Shown: positions 20,065-28,778 of the stretch, piece after piece
Numbering within the stretch: the stretch's first letter is position 1
How the letters are laid out: each line of letters begins with the position of its first letter
Origin: Winslowiella toletana
GTDB lineage: Bacteria; Pseudomonadota; Gammaproteobacteria; Enterobacterales; Enterobacteriaceae
Assembly: GCF_017875465.1 (NCBI RefSeq)
Contig: NZ_JAGGMQ010000001.1
Coordinates: 4,774,001-4,838,000 of the forward strand
Direction of reading: 5' to 3'
DNA length: 64,000 nt
Program-made: the position numbers and the translations under genes
Notes under the pieces: generated by a model
What the model was told of the DNA's origin: nothing
Seen by the model: only the letters and a program-made list of their open reading frames with translations
The model's database searches: none

Positions 20065-21090
20065 TTAGCGGCGATAGTCGCGGAACGGACCATCAGCCAC
20101 TGAACGCCGTTCGATCAACGACGGATGGACTTCGATAGTCTGGGGATCTTCACGTTTGCTGGTAATACGGTCCAGCAACATATCGAAGGCGGTTTCGCCG
20201 AGGCGCTCTTTCGGCTGATGTACGGTGGTCAGCGCTGGCGTGAAATAGCGCGCGTTGCGCACATTGTCATAGCCGATCACCGAAATATCCTGCGGCACGC
20301 GCAAGCCCATCTCGTCAGCGGCGCAAATCGCCCCCATCGCCATAATATCGCCGCCGCAGAAGACGGCGGTAGGACGCTGTTTCTGCGACAGAATTTGCTG
20401 CATCGCGCGGTAGCCGGATTCGGGTTCAAAATCCCCCTGTACGATCCACTCATCACGCAGCTGGATATTGGCTTCATTCAGCGCCTTAAGGAAACCCGCA
20501 TGGCGTCCGCCACCGGTGTTGCGCTCCAGCTGGCCGGGAATCGCGCCAATATCGCGATGGCCGCGATCGATCAGATAGCGTCCCACCATGTAACCGCCTT
20601 CAAAGGCGTTATCCAGCACAGTATCGGTGAAATCGCCGCGCGATTCGCCCCAGTCCATCACCACCATCGGGATATTGCGATTCTCTTCCAGCATGGTCAG
20701 CAGTTCGTCCGGGTACTCCGAGCACATCACCAGCAGGCCGTCGACGCGCTTCTGCGCCATCATCGACAGATAAGCCTGCTGCTTTTGCAGATCGTTATGG
20801 GCGTTACCCAGAATCAGCGTATAGCCTTTGGCAAAGCAGCGCGTTTCGATGGCTTCAATAATTTCAGCAAAATAAGCTGCTTCACTGGAGGTCGCCAGCA
20901 AACCAATCGACTTGGTATGGTTAACCTTCAGACTGCGCGCAACGGCGCTGGGCGAATAGTGTAACTCTTTGATGGCGGCCCAAACCGCTTCACGCGTATC
21001 TTCCGCGACAAAGCGTGTTTTATTGATGACATGCGAAACGGTGGTGGTTGAAACACCGGCGCGTTTCGCCACATCTTTAATTGTTGCCAT
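20065..21090 (-). CDS. purR: Purine repressor PurR
   Basis: LacI-family repressor of 341 residues, the E. coli length. The N-terminal HTH reads [21 protein letters not shown] with a hinge helix (AVARSLKVN) near residue 50, and the ligand domain binds hypoxanthine or guanine as corepressor. It represses purine synthesis and related genes. A PurR operator lies upstream of its own start, consistent with autoregulation known in E. coli. Confidence 0.96.
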   Translation of the reverse strand: MATIKDVAKRAGVSTTTVSHVINKTRFVAEDTREAVWAAIKELHYSPSAVARSLKVNHTKSIGLLATSSEAAYFAEIIEAIETRCFAKGYTLILGNAHNDLQKQQAYLSMMAQKRVDGLLVMCSEYPDELLTMLEENRNIPMVVMDWGESRGDFTDTVLDNAFEGGYMVGRYLIDRGHRDIGAIPGQLERNTGGGRHAGFLKALNEANIQLRDEWIVQGDFEPESGYRAMQQILSQKQRPTAVFCGGDIMAMGAICAADEMGLRVPQDISVIGYDNVRNARYFTPALTTVHQPKERLGETAFDMLLDRITSKREDPQTIEVHPSLIERRSVADGPFRDYRR

Positions 21091-21135
21091 TAAACTGGTA
21101 CTCCTGCGCTTATCTCAACGCATTGATAAATATCA

Positions 21136-21151
21136 TGTTAAACGTTTGCGT
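21136..21151 (-). promoter_or_regulatory. PurR operator upstream of purR
   Basis: On the minus strand ACGCAAACGTTTAACA matches the PurR consensus ACGCAAACGTTTTCGT over its first twelve bases. It lies 46 bases before the purR ATG, where it would cover the promoter. The rest of the 21091-21374 gap shows only promoter-like AT-rich sequence. Confidence 0.8.
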
Positions 21152-21374
21152 CAGCCACGCGTTTTTCAGCCGACGATCGGTTTCTTTGTTGCATTCTGAG
21201 TGACGTCGGGAAGGGGAATGACGTCAGGAAACACGGCAAGTAACGCGGTGTTGCAGTTGTTGCGCAACGGAAAAGCAGAATTCTAGCAAGGCTGTGACAA
21301 GAAAACGAGATTTTTACCCGTAACTATGGGAAAATCTATACCGCTATTAATCCCAGGGTCTTTAAGGAGTAGAT

Positions 21375-21464
21375 GTGGATACTAATCTTAAGTTGTCTCT
21401 GATGACCACTGTCGGTTCATTATTAATGATTATCGCTTTTAGCTTTGTCGCCGTGATGAACTGA
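21375..21464 (+). CDS. ynhF: Small membrane protein YnhF (29 aa, GTG start)
   Basis: A tiny gene starting at GTG, with AAGGAG five bases before it; product VDTNLKLSLMTTVGSLLM and eleven more residues, ending VAVMN (V read as Met). Length (29), position between purR and mepH, and layout (short polar head DTNLK then one hydrophobic helix) all match E. coli YnhF, an inner-membrane small protein of unknown role. The ATG one base earlier opens a frame that stops after nine codons, which makes the GTG reading the credible one. A terminator follows. Confidence 0.8.
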   Translation: MDTNLKLSLMTTVGSLLMIIAFSFVAVMN

Positions 21465-21481
21465 CGCTGTTTCTGCAGCGA

Positions 21482-21523
21482 TAAAAAAACGCCTGATGCA
21501 TTACTGTATCAGGCGTTTTTTGT
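21482..21523. terminator. Bidirectional terminator between ynhF and mepH
   Basis: AAAAAACGCCTGATGCA pairs with TGTATCAGGCGTTTTTT, a long stem with A and T tracts on each side. It serves both convergent genes. Confidence 0.93.
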
Positions 21524-21539
21524 TGCGCAAACCGGTGGT

Positions 21540-22331
21540 TTAACGAATGGTTTTTGGCGTCATCATTCGACGGGCGCCGACATAGTGGCGCTGCCAGTAC
21601 TCTTCGCTTAATGCGCTTATCTGAATATCTTTGCCGGTGCGTGGCGACTGGATAAATTTGCCATTGCCGAGATAAACGCCAACATGGTCGGCTGCGCCGC
21701 GATTGTTGATACGAAAGAACACCAGATCGCCTTTTTCCAGCGAATCGCGTTTAATTTGTGCGGCGTCATTCAGGTGATACATCTCGTTGGCGGTGCGCGG
21801 GATCTTGAACTTCACCAGATCTTTATAGGCGTACCACACCAGACCACTGCAGTCGAAACCGGTACGCGGTGAAGTGCCACCCCACTGATAAGGTTTACCC
21901 AGCTGTCCCATCAGTTTGTTCATCGCGGTTTCACGCGCTTTCTGATAACGCACCCGATGCTCTTTGCTCATTTTTAACGGACCGCTGTTGGCGCTGATGC
22001 TGGCGAGCGCCTCAGCATTTTTACCACGGCGCTGATGACCATAGTGTCTGGTCAGTTTCTTCTTTGCGCTAAGGGGCATCTTAGTTGCGGCAGTATGCTG
22101 GGTGGCTTCACGAGGGGCTTTTTTATTTGCTGTTGTTTTTTCTACGCTGGTCTGGCGGTTTTTTTTTGTCGGGGTTCTCAGCTGGCGTTTTTTACGGCGT
22201 TCATCACTTCGTGCACTCTTTTTTTCCACCTTTTGCTGATTTGCATTCACAGGTGCCTGTGGCGATGCGTGCGCCATATTTAAAAACAACTGTGCAAAAG
22301 CCAGCATAAAGAGTGTGATGAGTAAACGCAT
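21540..22331 (-). CDS. mepH: Murein DD-endopeptidase MepH (YdhO), NlpC/P60
   Basis: Exported peptidoglycan hydrolase of 263 residues that cuts 4-3 crosslinks so the wall can expand. The signal peptide ends near MAHA (residue 22). Then follows a long Lys/Arg-rich linker (about 35-125) and the NlpC/P60 domain with catalytic Cys161 in GFDCSGLVWY and His216 in AADHVGVYLGNG. The linker is highly basic and of low complexity. E. coli has ydhO here, but followed by sodB and ydhP, which are not present. Confidence 0.92.
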   Translation of the reverse strand: MRLLITLFMLAFAQLFLNMAHASPQAPVNANQQKVEKKSARSDERRKKRQLRTPTKKNRQTSVEKTTANKKAPREATQHTAATKMPLSAKKKLTRHYGHQRRGKNAEALASISANSGPLKMSKEHRVRYQKARETAMNKLMGQLGKPYQWGGTSPRTGFDCSGLVWYAYKDLVKFKIPRTANEMYHLNDAAQIKRDSLEKGDLVFFRINNRGAADHVGVYLGNGKFIQSPRTGKDIQISALSEEYWQRHYVGARRMMTPKTIR

Positions 22332-22762
22332 TATCCGTTTCTGGTTAGGCTCTCACGTAGCAGAGAGGACCGCATAGACAATCCCACGGCTGCCCGACGC
22401 ATAATGTCAAAGCATAGTAGGGGTTTGAAGCGACAACTGGCGCCCAAAGAAACAGGGCCAGGCAATTCTAATCTAACTTTTTCCGAAAAGGTAAGGTCTT
22501 TTTCAATTAATCAGTTTATAAAGGTGATTAGTGGCTGAAATGAGCCAGATCAGTCGCTTATCTCACCAATATTGTTGCTATTTATTAATCTGTTAACCAT
22601 GTGTAATGATAAGAGACGGTTATTTAGCCACGACTTTTGGCAAAATGGGCCTTACACCTGCGTCTCTGTATAAAATGTCGTTTTCAGTCGGCAGACAGAA
22701 TCGTTACAATGAAACGTCGCTACAATAAATAGACACGAAGTAACGCATTAAGGAAGGCAAAA
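22332..22762. other. Divergent promoter region mepH-grxD
   Basis: 431 bases with no coding frame that looks real. It is AT-rich in the middle and holds the promoters of mepH (left) and grxD (right); AAGGAAGG just before the grxD ATG is its ribosome site. In E. coli sodB lies in this interval but is absent. No riboswitch or known RNA recognised. Confidence 0.5.
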
Positions 22763-23095
22763 ATGAGTACTGTTGAAAAAATTCAGCGCCAGATCGCAGA
22801 AAACCCGATCCTGCTGTATATGAAAGGTTCACCGAAGCTGCCAAGCTGCGGCTTCTCTGCTCAGACCGTTCAGGCGCTTTCTGCTTGCGGCGAGCGTTTT
22901 GCATATGTTGATATTCTGCAAAATCCGGATATTCGTGCTGAACTGCCGAAATATGCTAACTGGCCAACTTTCCCACAGCTGTGGGTCGATGGCGAGCTGG
23001 TTGGCGGTTGTGATATCGTGATTGAAATGTACCAGCGCGGCGAACTGCAGACGCTGATCAAAGAGACAGCCGAGAAATTTAAAGAAGCTGAATAA
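22763..23095 (+). CDS. grxD: Monothiol glutaredoxin GrxD
   Basis: 110 residues with the CGFS active site at 29-32 and the flanking MKGSPKLPSCGFSAQ, WPTFPQLWVDGELVGGCDI motifs of class II glutaredoxins. It binds a [2Fe-2S] cluster as a dimer or with BolA and takes part in cluster delivery and iron sensing, so it is functionally linked to the suf operon. Slightly shorter than E. coli (115), missing the acidic C-terminal tail. A strong AAGGAAGG precedes the start. Confidence 0.96.
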   Translation: MSTVEKIQRQIAENPILLYMKGSPKLPSCGFSAQTVQALSACGERFAYVDILQNPDIRAELPKYANWPTFPQLWVDGELVGGCDIVIEMYQRGELQTLIKETAEKFKEAE

Positions 23096-23124
23096 CCGTT
23101 GATGTAAACCATCAGTGCGAGTGC

Positions 23125-23183
23125 GGGCGGCGAAAACGCCGCCCCTACGCAGATCTCATGTAGGGGCGGCGTTTTCGCCGCCC
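23125..23183. repeat. Perfect paired palindromic repeat (BIME-like)
   Basis: A 24-base unit (GGGCGGCGAAAACGCCGCCC then CTAC) and its exact reverse complement surround an 11-base loop. Each arm is itself palindromic. It sits between the convergent grxD and rnt and ends in a T-tract toward the right (CCCTTTTTATT), so it may act as a terminator. Same family as the element at 16189. Confidence 0.88.
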
Positions 23184-23186
23184 TTT

Positions 23187-23867
23187 TTATTCTGCGTTTT
23201 CCGCGTTGTCACCCTCGGCGCTATCCTCTGCCGCTGGTGGCAGTGGCCAGCCACCGAGGCGTTTCCAGCGATTCACCAGCTCGCAGAACAGGTCGGCGGT
23301 TTGTTCTGTGTCGTACAGCGCGGAGTGCGCCTGAGTGCTGTCAAATGGCAGGCCAGCCGCTTTACAGGCTTTCGCCAGCACCGTCTGTCCGACCACCAGG
23401 CCACTGAGAGCGGCAGTATCGAACGTGACAAACGGATGAAACGGATTGCGCTTCAGACCGGCGCGTTCAGCGGCGGCGCTCATAAAATTCAGGTCGAAGG
23501 TGGCATTATGCGCCACCATAATCGCCCGGTTACAACCCTGGTCTTTAATCCCCTTACGCACCAGCTTAAAAATGGCGTGCAGTGCATCGTATTCACTGAT
23601 GGCGCCGCGCAGTGGGTTATGCGGATCGATACCATTAAACGCCAGCGCTTCCGGCTGGAGAATTGCCCCTTCGAACGGCTCAACATGGAAATGCAAGGTT
23701 TCGTCTTTTTGCAACCAGCCGTTCTCATCCATTTTTAAGGTTACCGCGGCAATTTCCAGTAACGCATCCGTTTTCGCATTGAAACCGGCGGTTTCAACAT
23801 CAATTACTACCGGGTAAAAACCGCGAAAACGGTCGCTAAGGGCATTCAATTCTTTCGATTCAGGCAT
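23187..23867 (-). CDS. rnt: Ribonuclease T
   Basis: DEDDh 3'-5' exoribonuclease of 226 residues acting in tRNA end turnover and stable RNA maturation. The first metal motif VIDVETAGF holds Asp23 and Glu25; the later motifs [10 protein letters not shown] and [10 protein letters not shown] carry the other Asp residues and the catalytic His. The C-terminal acidic tail ([13 protein letters not shown]) is about ten residues longer than in E. coli. In E. coli it is followed by lhr; here no lhr is found, and gloA lies upstream. Confidence 0.95.
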   Translation of the reverse strand: MPESKELNALSDRFRGFYPVVIDVETAGFNAKTDALLEIAAVTLKMDENGWLQKDETLHFHVEPFEGAILQPEALAFNGIDPHNPLRGAISEYDALHAIFKLVRKGIKDQGCNRAIMVAHNATFDLNFMSAAAERAGLKRNPFHPFVTFDTAALSGLVVGQTVLAKACKAAGLPFDSTQAHSALYDTEQTADLFCELVNRWKRLGGWPLPPAAEDSAEGDNAENAE

Positions 23868-23971
23868 CGGGATCTCGTTGACGGAAAAATGCAGCGCGTA
23901 TTATGGCAAATTTCAGAAAGGCTTGCAGCAGGGGAAGCGAGGAGAAGGGGGCCGCAAAGCCCCCGTCGGCA

Positions 23972-24379
23972 TCAGTTGCCGAGGCCGTGACCGGCGTGTT
24001 TATTTTCGATCAGCTCAATTTTATAACCATCGGGATCTTCGACAAAGGCGATAATGGTGCTGCCGCCTTTTACCGGACCCGCTTCACGCGTCACATTGCC
24101 GCCATCATTGCGGATGCGATCGCAGGTGGCTGCCACGTCATCGACGCCCAGTGCGATATGGCCATAAGCGTTACCGAGATCGTAGCTGTCGACGCCCCAG
24201 TTGTAAGTCAGCTCAATCACCGCGCCTTCACTCTCTTCGGTATAACCGACAAAGGCGAGGTTGTATTTGTATTCGGTGTTCTCACTGGTGCGCAGCAGGC
24301 GCATGCCCAGTACTTTGGTGTAGAAGTCGATGGAGCGTTGCAGATCGCCGACACGCAGCATGGTATGAAGTAAGCGCAT
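23972..24379 (-). CDS. gloA: Lactoylglutathione lyase (glyoxalase I)
   Basis: Converts the methylglyoxal-glutathione hemithioacetal to S-lactoylglutathione. 135 residues, with all metal ligands at E. coli positions: His5, Glu56, His74 and Glu122 (nickel enzyme). It lies downstream of nemA and nemR in the same direction; in E. coli gloA is part of the NemR-controlled transcript for electrophile detoxification. Confidence 0.96.
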   Translation of the reverse strand: MRLLHTMLRVGDLQRSIDFYTKVLGMRLLRTSENTEYKYNLAFVGYTEESEGAVIELTYNWGVDSYDLGNAYGHIALGVDDVAATCDRIRNDGGNVTREAGPVKGGSTIIAFVEDPDGYKIELIENKHAGHGLGN

Positions 24380-24502
24380 AAATATCCTCTTAACGCGAGT
24401 ATTGCCATCGATTCAGCGATGACTGAAAAATCCTGCTAAGTATAGCGACGATTAACCGGCTTGTTAACGAATTGCCGCAACATAAGGGTTGCGGCATCAC
24501 GC

Positions 24503-25600
24503 TTACAACGTTGGGTAATCGGTATAACCCTCGGCGCTGCCGCCGTAGAAGCTTTCTGGTTTTGGTTCATTCAGTGGCGCCTGTTTATGCAGACGCGCCA
24601 CCAGATCCGGGTTGGCGATATACACGCGACCAAAGGCCACTGCATCAATCAGACCTTTTTCAATCAGCTCTTCGCCTTTCTCCGCGGTATAGGCGCCAGC
24701 GCCAACAATGACGCCCGGATAAACGGCGCGGATGGCCTGACGGAATGACTCTGCATACGGCTTGCCGCCCGCCCAGTCTGGCTCGGAAATATGCAGATAG
24801 GCCAGATTACGTTTCGCCAGCTCAGCAATATAGTACAGCGCAGCGGCTTCCTGATCTTCGCCGTTATCAAGGCCGTTAAACGGACCAAGCGGCGAAATAC
24901 GAATGCCAATGCGGTCTGCGCTCCAGCCGTCAATCGCTGCGTCCACCACTTCCAGCGCAAAGCGGGTGCGATTTTCAACGCTGCCGCCGTACTCATCGGT
25001 ACGCTGGTTAGAAGCCGGAGAGAGGAACTGATGAATCAGGTAGCCGTGAGCGGAGTGCAGCTCCAGCAGGTCGAAATCAGCGGCTTTGGCATTTACGGCG
25101 GACTGGCGGAAATCTTCGACAATTTGCGCGATCTCAGCGGTTTCCAGCGCACGTGGCGTGGAAGTCTCTTCACGGATCGCACGGCCCTGATCGTCACGCA
25201 GTGAGGTACGGGTCTGGGCGGAGATGGCGGACGGTGCGACCGGCGCCTGCTGGCCTGGTTGCAGGCTGGTATGGGAAATGCGGCCGGTATGCCACAGCTG
25301 CACGGCGCTATGGCCGTTTTCGGCATGAATGCCGGCATTAATCGCTTTCCACGCGGCAATCTGTTCTGCGGTGTGCAGACCGGGCGCACCGGCATAGCCT
25401 TTAGCCTGGAAAGAGATTTGCGTCGCTTCGGTGATAATCAGACCGGCACTGGCGCGCTGGCGATAGTACTCGCCCATTAATGGGGTGGGGATATCGCCCG
25501 GTTCAATGCTGCGCAGGCGCGTTAACGGCGCCATAAAAATGCGGTTTGGTACGGTGATGGCACCCACTTTCAGGGGGGTAAACAGTCTGGTAATTTGCAT
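24503..25600 (-). CDS. nemA: N-ethylmaleimide reductase NemA (Old Yellow Enzyme)
   Basis: FMN-dependent ene-reductase of 365 residues, a TIM barrel acting on N-ethylmaleimide, nitrate esters and other electrophilic alkenes. The family pattern [21 protein letters not shown] (substrate and FMN binding) appears near residue 185, and the start [28 protein letters not shown] is typical. It sits between gloA and nemR in one direction, forming the nemRA-gloA unit. Confidence 0.95.
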   Translation of the reverse strand: MQITRLFTPLKVGAITVPNRIFMAPLTRLRSIEPGDIPTPLMGEYYRQRASAGLIITEATQISFQAKGYAGAPGLHTAEQIAAWKAINAGIHAENGHSAVQLWHTGRISHTSLQPGQQAPVAPSAISAQTRTSLRDDQGRAIREETSTPRALETAEIAQIVEDFRQSAVNAKAADFDLLELHSAHGYLIHQFLSPASNQRTDEYGGSVENRTRFALEVVDAAIDGWSADRIGIRISPLGPFNGLDNGEDQEAAALYYIAELAKRNLAYLHISEPDWAGGKPYAESFRQAIRAVYPGVIVGAGAYTAEKGEELIEKGLIDAVAFGRVYIANPDLVARLHKQAPLNEPKPESFYGGSAEGYTDYPTL

Positions 25601-25614
25601 AAATAATCCTGTAT

Positions 25615-25632
25615 TAGACCGGTCGACTAGTA
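25615..25632 (-). promoter_or_regulatory. Degenerate NemR-like site before nemA
   Basis: TAGACCGGTCGACTAG contains one intact TAGACC half and the palindrome GACCGGTC, but its second half does not match the nemR-proximal operator. It could be a secondary operator. Confidence 0.35.
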
Positions 25633-25643
25633 AGGGTGTTTTT

Positions 25644-26240
25644 TTAATTGGCTGCGGGCAGCATACGTGTAATTGCCGCGTAAGCCCAGCTTAATGGCGT
25701 CACGTCACGCCGGATTTTGCATTGCAGGCTGGCGCCGAGCCACAGCATGTAACAGGTTTCCGCGCTGATCTGCGCGTCAGTGTCCAGCCGGACCTCGCCT
25801 TGTTCCACCGCATGTTGCAGGGTGGCGGCGAGGGCCGCGATAATTGCCTGCGAACCCCTTTCGAGCGCAATCCGCATCGGTTCCGAAAGATCGCAGACTT
25901 CCGCCGAAAGTTTCACTGACAGACAGGCGGCAAACGCGCCGTCATGACGAAAATTTTCGTAAGCTGTGTGGTAGTAATCAAGCACGCGCTGACGGGGATG
26001 TTGCGGGTCAGCCGCCAGAAAACTGCTCACCTGATGGTGATAATGGGCAAAATAACGCTCCAGCATCGCCACACCAAAAGCTTCTTTCGAGCGGAAGTAG
26101 TGATAAAACGACCCTTTCGGCACCTCTGCGACCGACAGCAGCTCACTGAGCCCCATGCCGGTAAAGCCGCGTTGCAGGCACAGCTGCTCACCAGTGGCGA
26201 GCAGATGTTCACATGTGTCGTGTCGGGTCGTTTTGTTCAT
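25644..26240 (-). CDS. nemR: Electrophile-sensing repressor NemR (TetR family)
   Basis: 198 residues starting [21 protein letters not shown]; the frame opens seven codons earlier but that part overlaps the operator. N-terminal TetR HTH ([21 protein letters not shown]), C-terminal sensing domain. Cys106, the redox switch of E. coli NemR that responds to bleach and electrophiles, is conserved in [10 protein letters not shown], and so is Cys116. Represses nemRA-gloA. In E. coli it is 199 residues. Confidence 0.94.
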   Translation of the reverse strand: MNKTTRHDTCEHLLATGEQLCLQRGFTGMGLSELLSVAEVPKGSFYHYFRSKEAFGVAMLERYFAHYHHQVSSFLAADPQHPRQRVLDYYHTAYENFRHDGAFAACLSVKLSAEVCDLSEPMRIALERGSQAIIAALAATLQHAVEQGEVRLDTDAQISAETCYMLWLGASLQCKIRRDVTPLSWAYAAITRMLPAAN

Positions 26241-26253
26241 CACCACAGGGTAA

Positions 26254-26269
26254 TAGACCAATCGGTCTA
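26254..26269 (-). promoter_or_regulatory. NemR operator
   Basis: Perfect inverted repeat TAGACC-AATC-GGTCTA, 14 bases before the nemR start. This is the form of NemR box known from the E. coli nemR promoter. Confidence 0.85.
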
Positions 26270-26283
26270 ATGCAACCCGTTGC

Positions 26284-27915
26284 CTACGCCTGGCACACTT
26301 TTAGTATATCGAGCGCAGGCTGATATTCGCTGGTCTGGATATTCATCATGCCGAGCAGGGTATGGAAAATATTGTCCTGCGACACCGCATCGCTGGCGGC
26401 ATGTTGCTGTAAGCACTGCTGATTAATGCCAAAGGTGTGTGCATAATCCGGCGACATCCACAGCAGAAACGGAATATGAGTCTGCTGGCTTGGGGCAAAC
26501 ACATACGGCGTGCCATGCAGGTACATGCCGTGTTCACCCAGTGACTCTCCATGGTCCGAGAGATAGATTAGCGCCACATTATATTTGTCGCTGTAAGACT
26601 TCAGCAGATTAATGGTGTCACTGAGCATCGAGTCGGTATACAGCAGGCTGTTATCATAGGTGTTAATTAATGCCTGATGATCGCAGTCCTGAATCTGGTT
26701 ACTGTCGCAAGTCGGGGTAAATTTGCGCATCGCTGGCGGGTAACGCAGATAGTAAGCCGGGCCGTGGCTGCCCATCTGATGCAGGACAATGACCGAGTCA
26801 TCTTTAATGCTGTCAATATAGTTATTCAGGCGATGCAGCAGCGCACCATCCAGACAGTAGCCATCGCGGCACTGATCGGGCAGCGTCCATCGGGTCATAT
26901 CAGTATGCGGCACGCGGTCACAGGCTCCTTTGCAACCGCCATCGTTTTCACGCCACAGCACATTCACGCCTGCATGCGCCATAACATCCATCAGACCTTC
27001 CTGGTGACGGGCGAGGCTGGCGTCATAATCGACGCGCGGCATATTGGAAAACATGCAGGGTACCGAGATAGCTGTTTCGGTGCCGCAGGAGCTGGCATGC
27101 GGATAATAAATCACCTGCTGCTGTTTCAGTTGCGGATTGGTTTCCCGGGCATAGCCGCCCAGCGAGAAGTTCTCGGCGCGTGCGGTTTCACCCAGGACAA
27201 ACACTACCAGCGTTTTTTTCCTGCTGGCGCTGATCAGCGGGCCTTTTCTGGCGTCCAGCCCGATCCGCACCAGTGACTGATCGCCAGCGAACCAGCGGTC
27301 ATGAATATAGTGGCCGCTGCCGCTGATAATATTGGCTGGCGTTATCATCTTTACCAGACCTTTATTATTGCGGATCACCGAAGCGTAATCCTTATAAAAC
27401 AGCGCCGCGACCAGCAAAATCACCAGCAATGCGCCAGTACTGCTCACCGCGCGTAGCGCCAGACCAAACCACCAGGGGCGATGGCGGGTAATGCGCACCA
27501 TACACAGCAGCAGCGCCGGCAGCACCCCCATCAGGGTCATCCAGGTCAGATAGCGGGTATTAAACAACGCCAGCGCTTCCTGCGCGTCGGTTTCAAACAC
27601 GTTTTGCACCATATTGGTGTCAATAACGGTGCCAAAACTAAACATAAAATAATTGGCAGCGGCGCTGGCCAGGATCAGCAGTATCAGCAGCGGTTTGCGG
27701 ATCCATGGCAATGCCAGCAGATTAAAAATCAGCGTAAACGCGCAGATCAGGACAACGGGCAGGGTAGCGGCAAACAGATAGTCGCGCAGGGAGATAAAAG
27801 GAATGATTTCCCAGACACGAATAATAAACAGGGCATTCAGTATCAGAGCAAACCAGAGCGCTGCAACCAGGTTAAACGTAAATTCATTGCAGTGTAACTT
27901 TCTTACTAGTTTCAT
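26284..27915 (-). CDS. eptA: Lipid A phosphoethanolamine transferase (EptA family)
   Basis: 543 residues: five N-terminal membrane segments (to about 180) and a periplasmic sulfatase-fold domain. Marks of the family are the nucleophile Thr in SCGTETAISVPCMFS, the zinc-site LSDHGESLGEHGMYLHG and cysteine pairs such as GGCKGACDRVPH. It adds phosphoethanolamine to lipid A, giving polymyxin and cationic-peptide resistance. The ATG at 27915 (MKLVRKLH) has CCGGAAAA upstream; the ATG at 27936 has no good site. Unlike E. coli, no basRS genes follow; PmrA-like repeats lie upstream. Confidence 0.9.
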   Translation of the reverse strand: MKLVRKLHCNEFTFNLVAALWFALILNALFIIRVWEIIPFISLRDYLFAATLPVVLICAFTLIFNLLALPWIRKPLLILLILASAAANYFMFSFGTVIDTNMVQNVFETDAQEALALFNTRYLTWMTLMGVLPALLLCMVRITRHRPWWFGLALRAVSSTGALLVILLVAALFYKDYASVIRNNKGLVKMITPANIISGSGHYIHDRWFAGDQSLVRIGLDARKGPLISASRKKTLVVFVLGETARAENFSLGGYARETNPQLKQQQVIYYPHASSCGTETAISVPCMFSNMPRVDYDASLARHQEGLMDVMAHAGVNVLWRENDGGCKGACDRVPHTDMTRWTLPDQCRDGYCLDGALLHRLNNYIDSIKDDSVIVLHQMGSHGPAYYLRYPPAMRKFTPTCDSNQIQDCDHQALINTYDNSLLYTDSMLSDTINLLKSYSDKYNVALIYLSDHGESLGEHGMYLHGTPYVFAPSQQTHIPFLLWMSPDYAHTFGINQQCLQQHAASDAVSQDNIFHTLLGMMNIQTSEYQPALDILKVCQA

Positions 27916-27963
27916 ATTTTCCGGTAAAAATAACATTCATTACCAGAAGCATAGGCGTAAAAG

Positions 27964-27991
27964 CTTAGCGCTACCTTAACAGAAGCTAAAC
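27964..27991 (-). promoter_or_regulatory. PmrA/BasR-type tandem repeat upstream of eptA
   Basis: CTTAGC-N5-CTTAAC-N5-CTAAAC gives three 6-base half-sites at 11-base spacing. The PmrA box is YTTAAK-N5-YTTAAK; the matches are 4 to 5 of 6 each. The position, about 50 bases before the start, suits an activator site. Confidence 0.5.
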
Positions 27992-27997
27992 ATTTGA

Positions 27998-28017
27998 TGG
28001 CCCGCACAGGGCGGGCA
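27998..28017 (-). terminator. Hairpin after the 28025 oxidoreductase gene
   Basis: GCCCGC-ACAG-GGCGGGC forms a six-base GC stem a few bases past the stop. T-tract is weak. Confidence 0.5.
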
Positions 28018-28024
28018 TAGTAGT

Positions 28025-28669
28025 TTAGTAACCAACCGTAAACTGCTTTTGCAAATGTTGTGGCGACTCGATTTCATCCAGAATCGCTACCGCTAAATCC
28101 GCGACGCTAATTGATGCCGGATGGTCGCCGGACATCAGCAGTTCAGTGCTGCCGACACGGAACTGTGCGGTGCGCTCGCCGGGTTGCAGCAGCGCGGCGG
28201 GTGACAGATAGGTCCAGTCGAGATCGGCGGCGCTGCTTTGCAGTTTATTACGCAGCTCGCGCGCGCCAAGTGCGCCGGGTTTAATCTCTGCCGGGAAAGC
28301 ATCGGTATCCACCAGTTCGACACCCGGCGCCACCTGCAGGCTGCCCGCACCGCCGACCACCAGCAGACGTTTAACCGCCGCAGCTCTGACCGCGTCGAGT
28401 ATATGCGCGCTGCCAGCGGTGAATTTCTGATACAGGTCGCTTTCTGCCCAGCCCGGGTTAAATGCGCTTATCACCGCGTCCTGCCCCTGCAACACACTAC
28501 TTAGCCACTCAGTGTTATAAATATCGCCAGTCGCCAGCGTCAGGTTGTCATGCTGTGGCAGATTCTTGCCGGATCGTGAGACGGCAGTGACCTGATGGCC
28601 GCGCGCCAGCGCTTCTTTTACCACGTCCGGACCGACAAAACCTGTTGCGCCAATAACGGTAATTTTCAT
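28025..28669 (-). CDS. NAD(P)-dependent oxidoreductase, atypical SDR (NmrA/YwnB-like)
   Basis: 214 residues with a Rossmann nucleotide motif GATGFVGPDVV at the N terminus and the NmrA-like segment GAGSLQVAPG near residue 108. This family includes flavin/NADPH reductases and redox-sensing proteins; no substrate can be given. The ATG at 28669 has AAGGTG at a good distance; a GTG three codons earlier overlaps that site and is less likely. It is divergent from a LysR gene, with about 110 bases between, a common pairing for stress-induced reductases. Confidence 0.8.
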   Translation of the reverse strand: MKITVIGATGFVGPDVVKEALARGHQVTAVSRSGKNLPQHDNLTLATGDIYNTEWLSSVLQGQDAVISAFNPGWAESDLYQKFTAGSAHILDAVRAAAVKRLLVVGGAGSLQVAPGVELVDTDAFPAEIKPGALGARELRNKLQSSAADLDWTYLSPAALLQPGERTAQFRVGSTELLMSGDHPASISVADLAVAILDEIESPQHLQKQFTVGY

Positions 28670-28778
28670 TATGTTCACCTTATTTACGATTGTGATACTC
28701 AGTAATTACACTTTAATACTTAACAATAGTGGCGATAAGTGCCATATTTCCACTTTCACAATGAAGTTATACTTACGA

